Source: Nereida sp965655635
Lineage (GTDB): Bacteria > Pseudomonadota > Alphaproteobacteria > Rhodobacterales > Rhodobacteraceae
Direction of reading: 5' to 3'
Assembly: GCF_965655635.1 (NCBI RefSeq)
Contig: NZ_CBFHHE010000003.1
Span: 51,782 to 115,781, forward strand
Length of the DNA: 64,000 bases
The translations under genes were made by a program, and so were the position numbers. This document shows, piece after piece, positions 58,598 through 64,000 of this stretch. Positions within the stretch are counted from its first letter, which is position 1, and each line of letters starts with the position of its first letter. Under the pieces are notes generated by a model. It made no database searches, had not been told where the DNA came from, and was given only the letters and a program-made list of their open reading frames with translations.

Positions 58598-59275
58598 CTA
58601 TACCATTGTCTTTTTGTCAGTGCGGTCCGCACGGTCCAGATGCGGCGTCGAACCATACAGCGTCATATGCAGATCAGACGCGCCATTCATTGTGCGGTAG
58701 TCAAAACCATGCAGCGACGTATGCGCCACGTTTAGAAACATCTTAGCCTTTTGTGTTGTCTCAAGCCCAAGAGCCAAAGCTGTCAGTGACGCGATAACGC
58801 CTGTTGAGCTAACCAGTAAAACCCGCCCTTCGATCAATGACGCATTCCGTACGGCGTCAAAAATACGGGTGCGAAAACCGGCATAACTTTCTACGTGCGG
58901 GGGTGTTTCCTCTGCTGCCCAATGGCTAAGGATTTGCGGCACATGTGCTGCAAACGTCTCGGCGCTGTCGGGGAAAGGGACGCCGTGCATGTCAGTAAGC
59001 GAGTCCGATAGCGCGAAGTAATCCAGTTCATTCAGGCGCGCGTCAGTGGTGTGGGGAATTGCGGGGCCACCAAGTCCCGCCAAAATACCCTCAGCCGTCT
59101 CGCGTTGCCTACGTAGGCTGCCGCTGATGATGTGTGTGTAGGGCTGCGCGTCTTGCAAATACTCACCCAACCAACGTGCCTGCACATGTCCCAGTTCGGA
59201 TAGTTTGTCGTATTCCAGCTCTGATTTAGCACCAGAATTCGCCTGCCCGTGGCGTGTTATTGTCACTTCGCCCAT
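58598..59275 (-). CDS. Histidine phosphatase family protein
   Basis: A 225-residue phosphoglycerate-mutase-like phosphatase. VTITRHGQANSG carries the phosphorylated His near residue 8, SGSLRRQRETAEGIL the phosphate-binding Arg, LNELDYFALSD the acid block and VLLVSSTGVIASL the second-His region. Here the usual second catalytic His (S-H-G) reads STGVI, so the conventional residue is replaced by Thr; activity is uncertain. The ATG at 59275 with AGGAG 8 bases upstream is preferred over one at 59281. Substrate unknown. Confidence 0.82.
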   Translation of the reverse strand: MGEVTITRHGQANSGAKSELEYDKLSELGHVQARWLGEYLQDAQPYTHIISGSLRRQRETAEGILAGLGGPAIPHTTDARLNELDYFALSDSLTDMHGVPFPDSAETFAAHVPQILSHWAAEETPPHVESYAGFRTRIFDAVRNASLIEGRVLLVSSTGVIASLTALALGLETTQKAKMFLNVAHTSLHGFDYRTMNGASDLHMTLYGSTPHLDRADRTDKKTMV

Positions 59276-59412
59276 CGTCATCTCCTGTTTCCTATGGTGC
59301 GTAGCCTGCCTTGCGGCGTGGCGCAAACGGTTGGTGGCGTGTCGTGCTTGCTGTGGGCGGGTTATTTTGAATCGCCTAGTTTAAGCTAAATTCAAATCAG
59401 GAAGTTTGCGTG

Positions 59413-62181
59413 ATGTCTGATAAAATCACTTTTACCTTGGACGGCCAGGCCGTTGAGGCCGATGCTGGCATGACAATCTGGGAGGTCGCGAATGGCCGTG
59501 GTCTGGTCATTCCGCACCTGTGTCACAAACCAGCGCCAGGATACCGCCCCGATGGGAACTGCCGTGCGTGTATGGTCGAGATCGAGGGCGAGCGGACGCT
59601 TGCTGCTTCGTGCATTCGAGAGCCCGCCGATGGTATGGTAGTGAACACGGAAACCGCACGTGCCAAAAATGCGCGCAAGATGGTGGTTGAGATGCTGTTG
59701 GCGGACCAACCCGAGCGTGATGCAGCCCACGATAAATCCAGCCACCTGTGGGATATGGCCGATCTGAACGGTGTCGCTGAAAGCCGGCTGCCCACGTTGG
59801 AAGCCGATCGTATTCCACTGCTCGACAACAGCCACGTTGCGATGTCCGTTAACCTTGATGCTTGTATCCAATGCGGTCTATGCGTGCGCGCGTGCCGAGA
59901 AGTTCAGGTCAATGATGTGATCGGCATGGCCGGACGTGGTCATGACGCCTACCCAACGTTCGATATGGCTGACCCAATGGGAGACAGCACTTGTGTGGCT
60001 TGTGGTGAATGCGTCCAAGCCTGCCCCACGGGTGCTCTTATGCCCTCGACTGTTGTTGATGAGCAGCAAGTTGGTGATAGCGCCGATTTTGACAAGGAAG
60101 TCGAAAGCATTTGCCCGTTTTGCGGTGTTGGTTGTCAGATCAGTCTGAAGATTAAAGATAATAAAGTGAAATTCGTTGAAGGCATTAATGGTCCCGCAAA
60201 CGAGGGCCGCTTGTGCGTGAAAGGGCGGTTTGGCTTTGACTATATTCACCACAATCACCGCCTGACCAAACCGCTCATCCGTCGTGATGATGCGCCTGCT
60301 AAAGGTCTGAATGTTGATCCGGCAAACTGGAGCGACGTGTTCCGCGAAGCAACATGGGATGAGGCGCTTGATTTTGCCGCAGGCGGCTTGAAGGGCCGTG
60401 GCCGTGAGGTTGCGGGTTTCGGTTCAGCAAAATGCACTAATGAAGAAGCATATCTGTTTCAGAAGATGATCCGCCAAGGGTTTGGGCACAACAACGTCGA
60501 CCACTGCACGCGCCTTTGCCACGCATCCTCTGTGGCGGCACTGATGGAAAACGTTGGCTCAGCGGCCGTGACAGCCACCTTCAACGAGATTGAGAACGCT
60601 GATGTAGCAATTGTCATCGGCGCTAACCCAATTGAGAACCATCCGGTTGCTGCGACGTATTTCAAACAATTCACCAAGCGCGGTGGCAAGCTGATTGTGA
60701 TGGATCCGCGCGGTCAAGCGTTGAAGCGTTTCGCCAGCCATATGCTACAGTTTCGACCCGGTGCTGACGTGTCGATGCTGAACGCGATTATGCATGCGAT
60801 CGTCGAAGAAAAGCTTTATGATCAGCAATATATTGAAGCCTACACCGAAAACTGGGAAGCTGAAAAAGCCCACCTGAAAGATTTCACGCCTGAAAAGATG
60901 AGCGAAATTTGCGGTATTGAGCCAGAAGTGTTGCGCGACGTTGCGCGTACTTTTGCAGGTGCCAAGGCGGGTATGATTTTCTGGGGTATGGGCGTTAGCC
61001 AGCACATTCACGGCACGGATAATTCGCGCTGTTTGATCTCGCTCGCGTTGATGACGGGGCAGGTGGGTCGCCCTGGCGCGGGCTTGCATCCCCTACGCGG
61101 GCAAAACAACGTACAAGGTGCATCTGATGCGGGTCTGATCCCGATGTTCTTGCCGGATTATCAATCCGTCACGGACGATGGTGTGCGGTCTGCATTTAAT
61201 GACGTTTGGGGTTCTGGTGATTTCAGCAATGAAAAAGGCCTTACTGTCACCGAGATCATGGATGCAGTGCACACGGACAATATCAAGGCGATGTATATCT
61301 TGGGTGAAAACCCCGCCATGTCAGACCCCGATGTAGATCATGCACGTGCTGCGCTGGCTAAGCTCGACCACCTTGTGGTGCAGGATATCTTTATCACTGA
61401 GACAGCAAACTACGCTGATGTAATTCTGCCGGCTTCTGCATTTGCGGAAAAGTCCGGCACTGTCACAAACACCAACCGCCAAGTTCAAATGGGACGCCCG
61501 GCTGTTTCGCCGCCCGGTGAGGCGCGTGAAGATTGGTGGATTGAAGTTGAGCTGGCGAAACGCCTTGGGCTTGGCTGGACCTATACGCACCCAAGAGAAG
61601 TCTTTGCTGAAATGAAGCTGAACATGAAATCGCTGAGCAACATCACATGGGATCGCCTTGAAGGTGAAAACGCTGTGACGTACCCATCGCTTTCGCCCAC
61701 GGATCCGGGCCAGCCGATTGTGTTTGGCGATGGTTTCCCTCGCCAAGATGGACGCGCGAAGTTCACACCGGCAAGCGTTATTGCACCTGACGATACGCCT
61801 GATGATGAGTACCCAATGATCCTTACGACAGGCCGTCAGCTTGAGCATTGGCACACAGGATCAATGACCCGCCGAGCCACTGTTTTGGACGCGGTTGAGC
61901 CAGAGGCAAACTGTTCGTTGCACCCTTCCACGTTGCGCAAGCTTGGTGTGGAACCCGGTGGATTGATCCGCCTGACCACCAAGCGTGGGTCAGTTGTGAT
62001 TATGGCGCGCATGGATCGCGCTGTGGCCCCTGATATGGTCTTCCTGCCGTTTGCGTATGTTGAGGCAGCTGCAAATATTTTGACCAACTCGGCAATTGAT
62101 CCTTATGGTAAAATTCCTGAATTCAAGTTTTCGGCCGTTCGGGTTGAGGCCGCGCATGAGCCACAAGTTGCCGCGCAATAA
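59413..62181 (+). CDS. Formate dehydrogenase alpha subunit (molybdopterin, FdsA/FdhA type)
   Basis: A 922-residue molybdenum oxidoreductase. From N-terminus: plant-type [2Fe-2S] domain (PHLCHKP, GNCRAC, AASC), [4Fe-4S] ferredoxin pairs (DACIQCGLCVRACREV and STCVACGECVQACPTG), [4Fe-4S] of the catalytic core (CPFCGVGCQISL), and bis-MGD domains. Mo ligand is Cys in HCTRLCHASSVAAL; no Sec insertion is needed. C-terminal dinucleotide domain has ILTTGRQLEHWHTGSMTRR. Length is close to FdsA of NAD-linked formate dehydrogenases, whose usual beta and gamma subunits (fdsB, fdsG) are absent beside it. It may use a partner encoded elsewhere or act alone. ATG at 59413; GTG at 59410 is also possible. Confidence 0.9.
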   Translation: MSDKITFTLDGQAVEADAGMTIWEVANGRGLVIPHLCHKPAPGYRPDGNCRACMVEIEGERTLAASCIREPADGMVVNTETARAKNARKMVVEMLLADQPERDAAHDKSSHLWDMADLNGVAESRLPTLEADRIPLLDNSHVAMSVNLDACIQCGLCVRACREVQVNDVIGMAGRGHDAYPTFDMADPMGDSTCVACGECVQACPTGALMPSTVVDEQQVGDSADFDKEVESICPFCGVGCQISLKIKDNKVKFVEGINGPANEGRLCVKGRFGFDYIHHNHRLTKPLIRRDDAPAKGLNVDPANWSDVFREATWDEALDFAAGGLKGRGREVAGFGSAKCTNEEAYLFQKMIRQGFGHNNVDHCTRLCHASSVAALMENVGSAAVTATFNEIENADVAIVIGANPIENHPVAATYFKQFTKRGGKLIVMDPRGQALKRFASHMLQFRPGADVSMLNAIMHAIVEEKLYDQQYIEAYTENWEAEKAHLKDFTPEKMSEICGIEPEVLRDVARTFAGAKAGMIFWGMGVSQHIHGTDNSRCLISLALMTGQVGRPGAGLHPLRGQNNVQGASDAGLIPMFLPDYQSVTDDGVRSAFNDVWGSGDFSNEKGLTVTEIMDAVHTDNIKAMYILGENPAMSDPDVDHARAALAKLDHLVVQDIFITETANYADVILPASAFAEKSGTVTNTNRQVQMGRPAVSPPGEAREDWWIEVELAKRLGLGWTYTHPREVFAEMKLNMKSLSNITWDRLEGENAVTYPSLSPTDPGQPIVFGDGFPRQDGRAKFTPASVIAPDDTPDDEYPMILTTGRQLEHWHTGSMTRRATVLDAVEPEANCSLHPSTLRKLGVEPGGLIRLTTKRGSVVIMARMDRAVAPDMVFLPFAYVEAAANILTNSAIDPYGKIPEFKFSAVRVEAAHEPQVAAQ

Positions 62182-62204
62182 GATGCTCACAATTTAATTG
62201 ATAT

Positions 62205-62231
62205 GCCGCTCAATCGTCATGATTGGGCGGC
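62205..62231 (+). terminator. Hairpin after formate dehydrogenase alpha gene
   Basis: An 11-bp stem with one T-G pair (GCCGCTCAATC at 62205-62215, GATTGGGCGGC at 62221-62231) and a 5-base loop starts 23 bases after the stop codon. The bases after it (AATCTATGC) lack a T-run, so it may be a weak terminator or a 3' mRNA stabiliser. Confidence 0.55.
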
Positions 62232-62330
62232 AATCTATGCAAAAGTAGCGTTTATTTTTATGCTCAAACGTGTGTTGGTTGAGTGTGGGGTGATCGGTTA
62301 TGAAATGCTTTTTGCAAAAAAGTTTGGTTT

Positions 62331-62930
62331 TTGGGCGTCGCGGTGTCGCTGACCGGATATGCGCAGGCGTGCAGTACGCCTGCTTTGACCGGCGCGCATA
62401 GTGCCACGGTGCGCGCAAAATTACCTGGTAGTGCGTTGTTTGACAGTGCGGTCCTCCACTACGTCAACAAAGTGCGGTGCTCAAAAGGATTGTCAGCGTT
62501 AACGTTTGCCAGGGGTTTGGTGGATGTGGCTGAGGTTCATTTGAAATGGATGGCTAAGTCTCAACAGCTCAATAACAAATCATGTATGTCAGCGATGAAT
62601 ACGTTTAAAAAACGCCTCAAGGCATCTGGCGTGGGCAGTCGTGCCGGATCGGAAAATATTGGCGTTACCCGCCGTTATCAGTTGGAAACGGCAGGTGTTT
62701 TCTTGATCCGTGACCTAAGTGCGTGTCGGTTTGGAGCCAAGGGGCGGACAATACCTGCACATTCATACAAAAGTTTGGCTAATCATATTGTGAACATGTG
62801 GATGGCGTCATCGGGGCACCGTCAGAACATCCTTGCGCGAAGATCTAAGCGGACAGGAGCATTGCTTGCTTTTGACGGTAAGTCGCCCAACTGTGGTCGC
62901 TACTTTATTACGCAGAATTTCGCGGGGTAG
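62331..62930 (+). CDS. CAP-domain (SCP-like) secreted protein, N-terminus uncertain
   Basis: A 199-residue reading with a CAP superfamily domain: SAVLHYVNKVRCSKGLSALTFARGLVDVAEVHLKWMAK, GSENIGV near residue 107 and the C-terminal NHIVNMWMASSGHRQNIL with the conserved His. Four Cys in the domain suggest extracytoplasmic disulfides. The start is problematic: only TTG at 62331 lies in frame, giving a signal peptide too short to function (13 residues, no basic end). Upstream ATG 62300 would yield a fine signal peptide (MKCFLQK, then VWFLGVAVSLTGYAQA) if one base were added in or near the A6 run at 62316-62321. So it is either a frameshifted gene or has a sequence error. CAP proteins are secreted; function here unknown. 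Confidence 0.6.
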   Translation: MGVAVSLTGYAQACSTPALTGAHSATVRAKLPGSALFDSAVLHYVNKVRCSKGLSALTFARGLVDVAEVHLKWMAKSQQLNNKSCMSAMNTFKKRLKASGVGSRAGSENIGVTRRYQLETAGVFLIRDLSACRFGAKGRTIPAHSYKSLANHIVNMWMASSGHRQNILARRSKRTGALLAFDGKSPNCGRYFITQNFAG

Positions 62931-62963
62931 CCTGCCTACCATTTCTAAGCCCGATGTCGGACA

Positions 62964-63000
62964 TAAAAAAGCCGCCCCAATTTAACGGAGCGGCTTTTGA
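62964..63000. terminator. Terminator between CAP gene and rpmJ
   Basis: A 9-bp stem (AAAAGCCGC and GCGGCTTTT, arms near 62967-62975 and 62990-62998) with flanking A and T runs on both strands. It can end both the plus-strand CAP transcript and the minus-strand rpmJ transcript. Confidence 0.87.
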
Positions 63001-63019
63001 ATGTTCAATTATCGAGGGC

Positions 63020-63145
63020 TTAACCCTGACGTGCCTTGAAGCGAGGCTGTGTTTTGTTAATCACGTAAACGCGGCCTTTGCGGCGAACGATACGGCAGTC
63101 GCGGTGACGGTTCTTCAGCGACCGGAGCGAGTTCTTGACTTTCAT
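63020..63145 (-). CDS. rpmJ: 50S ribosomal protein L36
   Basis: A 41-residue ribosomal protein, readable only on the minus strand from ATG at 63145 to TAA at 63020-63022. It begins MKVKNSLRSLKNRHRDCRI, continues VRRKGRVYVINKTQPRF and ends KARQG, the standalone alphaproteobacterial form with one Cys (not the four-Cys zinc type). A purine-rich AGGAGA lies about 8-9 bases upstream. It is isolated from other ribosomal genes, as is common for this gene in alphaproteobacteria, and ends at the terminator at 62964. Confidence 0.95.
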   Translation of the reverse strand: MKVKNSLRSLKNRHRDCRIVRRKGRVYVINKTQPRFKARQG

Positions 63146-63230
63146 AAGTCTGTCTCCTGTTTTTCCGGCGCGAAATCACGCCATTCAAGTTGCGTTTGCT
63201 TCGAAGGCTAATGCCAAGAAGCGGTTATCA

Positions 63231-63305
63231 TGGTGGGCACTACTGGGATCGAACCAGTGACCCCTTCGATGTCAACGAAGTGCTCTACCGCTGAGCTAAG
63301 CGCCC
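63231..63305 (-). tRNA. tRNA-Val (anticodon GAC)
   Basis: A 75-base tRNA with all arms on the minus strand. Acceptor 7-bp GGGCGCT / AGTGCCC (one G-T pair), D-arm GCTC/GAGC, anticodon stem CTTCG/CGAAG with loop TTGACAT (anticodon GAC), T-arm ACTGG-TTCGATC-CCAGT, discriminator A and encoded CCA. It reads valine codons GUC and GUU. Confidence 0.96.
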
Positions 63306-63460
63306 ATGAACCATTAACTTTGCGACCAGCCCAATTAAAAAAAGGACGCGGGTCGCGCCGCGTCAGGTGAGGGGTTGATTAGAAGGCTTCAGCTAAAAGA
63401 TCAAGGGGGCTTTGGGAAACAAAGTGAAACAGTCTATGTTATGTTCAAACGGAGCCCGAA

Positions 63461-64000
63461 ATGCCGAAAGCAGTCTACTTTTTAGACCTCCCAGAGGTCC
63501 GAAATACAAGCGTTGTCTTCGCCAGCCCTCACAGTGGGCGGGACTACTCACGCGCATTTATGCAGCGGACCGTTTTGGACGCACATACGATTCGGACATC
63601 TGAGGATGCATTCGTTGATCGCCTCTTTTCCAAGGCACCGGATTTGGGTGCGGTGTTTTTGCACGCCGGCGCGCCCCGTGCCTTTGTGGATCTGAACCGC
63701 GCCATGGATGAAATGGATTGCGCAGTGGTCGAAGGTGCGCCGCGCATCATGCATAACCCCCGAATTGCCTCGGGGCTTGGGGTGATCCCCCGCGTTGTGG
63801 CCTCCGGCCGGGCAATTTACCGCGGCAAGCTCACACGGGCCGAGGCGGCACTTAGGGTTGATGAATATTGGCGCCCCTATCACGCGGCGTTGGCCAAAGA
63901 GATGCGTGCCAACCATGCCCAGTTTGGCAGCGCTATTTTGATTGATTGCCACTCAATGCCCCATGAAGCGATTGAGGTGATCACAACTCCTGAAGGACGG
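63461..64000 (+). CDS. N-formylglutamate amidohydrolase family (runs off right edge)
   Basis: An open frame of 180 codons without stop to the window end, so C-terminal part is missing. The FGase family pattern is present: VVFASPHSGRDYSRAFMQRTVLDAHTIRTSEDAFVDRLF near the start (metal-binding His/Asp), FLHAGAPRAFVDLNRAMDEMD, VEGAPRIMHNPRIASGLGVIPRVVASGRAIYRG, and ILIDCHSMP with a metal/catalytic His. Members hydrolyse N-formyl-L-glutamate in histidine breakdown, but many homologues act on other amides. ATG at 63461 has GGAG 6 bases upstream. Preceding 155-base gap separates it from tRNA-Val. Confidence 0.88.
   Translation, partial: MPKAVYFLDLPEVRNTSVVFASPHSGRDYSRAFMQRTVLDAHTIRTSEDAFVDRLFSKAPDLGAVFLHAGAPRAFVDLNRAMDEMDCAVVEGAPRIMHNPRIASGLGVIPRVVASGRAIYRGKLTRAEAALRVDEYWRPYHAALAKEMRANHAQFGSAILIDCHSMPHEAIEVITTPEGR

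Noticed and set aside
62316..62322. A-AAA-AAG slippery site for -1 frameshifting in the CAP gene
   Set aside because: Joining the frames needs +1 (or -2), not -1.
1..64000. Search for prophage, IS elements, CRISPR arrays, integrons or defence islands
   Set aside because: No transposase, integrase, Cas, restriction-modification or toxin-antitoxin sequences and no repeat arrays were seen.

Overview
The window looks like a chromosomal segment of a marine alphaproteobacterium of the Roseobacter group (Rhodobacterales). The support is gene content and order: an ftsK-lolA pair, an exoIII / thioredoxin-TPR / LON-domain / Trm112 run, a CenR-like response regulator, rsmB-heparinase-purH-lspA-DUF3035-M16-M16 synteny, an RpoE/ChrR pair facing a five-gene FAD-oxidoreductase/DUF1365/MFS/DUF3833/SDR operon, and GcvT-fused dimethylglycine-dehydrogenase-like genes. 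Base composition is moderate for this group (I estimate mid-50s % GC by eye). The genus cannot be fixed from the sequence. No prophage, insertion sequence, CRISPR array, rRNA operon or plasmid replication gene was seen.

Layout. 1-8.2 kb: leuS (running off the left edge), a DUF3576 lipoprotein, a trimeric-type porin, a decayed sulfotransferase, the PLP-homeostasis gene yggS, an L,D-transpeptidase, ribA, a CenR-like regulator and a broken flavin-binding gene. 8.2-20.5 kb: DNA repair (xthA), redox and protein quality control (CnoX-like, LON-domain protein, HspQ), a UbiH-type hydroxylase, amidase, aminotransferase, ftsK, lolA, a lytic transglycosylase and an AEC transporter. 20.5-32.3 kb is the most accessory part: gamma-glutamyltransferase, a partner-switching pair whose kinase is frameshifted, a free-methionine-sulfoxide-reductase-like GAF protein, a cluster of XRE-cupin regulator, GFA protein and two 814-residue demethylase-like flavoproteins, an RluA-type pseudouridine synthase, an aldehyde dehydrogenase, and a second L,D-transpeptidase cut by an amber codon.

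32.4-52.7 kb is core: pnp and rpsO, rbfA-truB with a secreted glycosidase-like gene between them, dapB, rsmB, heparinase II/III, purH, lspA, two M16 peptidases, mutL, rmuC and the anti-sigma/sigma pair chrR-rpoE. 52.9-57.5 kb is the operon facing rpoE, which in Rhodobacter belongs to the singlet-oxygen response; a near-consensus RpoE promoter lies upstream of rpoE. 57.5-64 kb: a saccharopine-dehydrogenase-like protein, a histidine phosphatase, an isolated formate dehydrogenase alpha subunit, a CAP-domain protein, rpmJ, tRNA-Val(GAC) and an N-formylglutamate amidohydrolase running off the right edge.

The genes link into a few functional threads. Singlet-oxygen and membrane-lipid stress: ChrR-RpoE and the facing operon. 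One-carbon release from N-methyl compounds: two DMGDH-like enzymes, the GFA protein and the FdhA-type formate dehydrogenase. Oxidative repair: ExoIII, CnoX, fRMsr. A notable pattern is decay: four genes carry clear disabling lesions (truncation plus frameshift, out-of-frame deletion, frameshift, amber stop) and a fifth has an unresolved N-terminus, all among dispensable envelope or signalling functions. I found no convincing wholly new system; the best leads are the demethylase cluster with its candidate operator, the disabled partner switch, and the hairpin over the rluA start.
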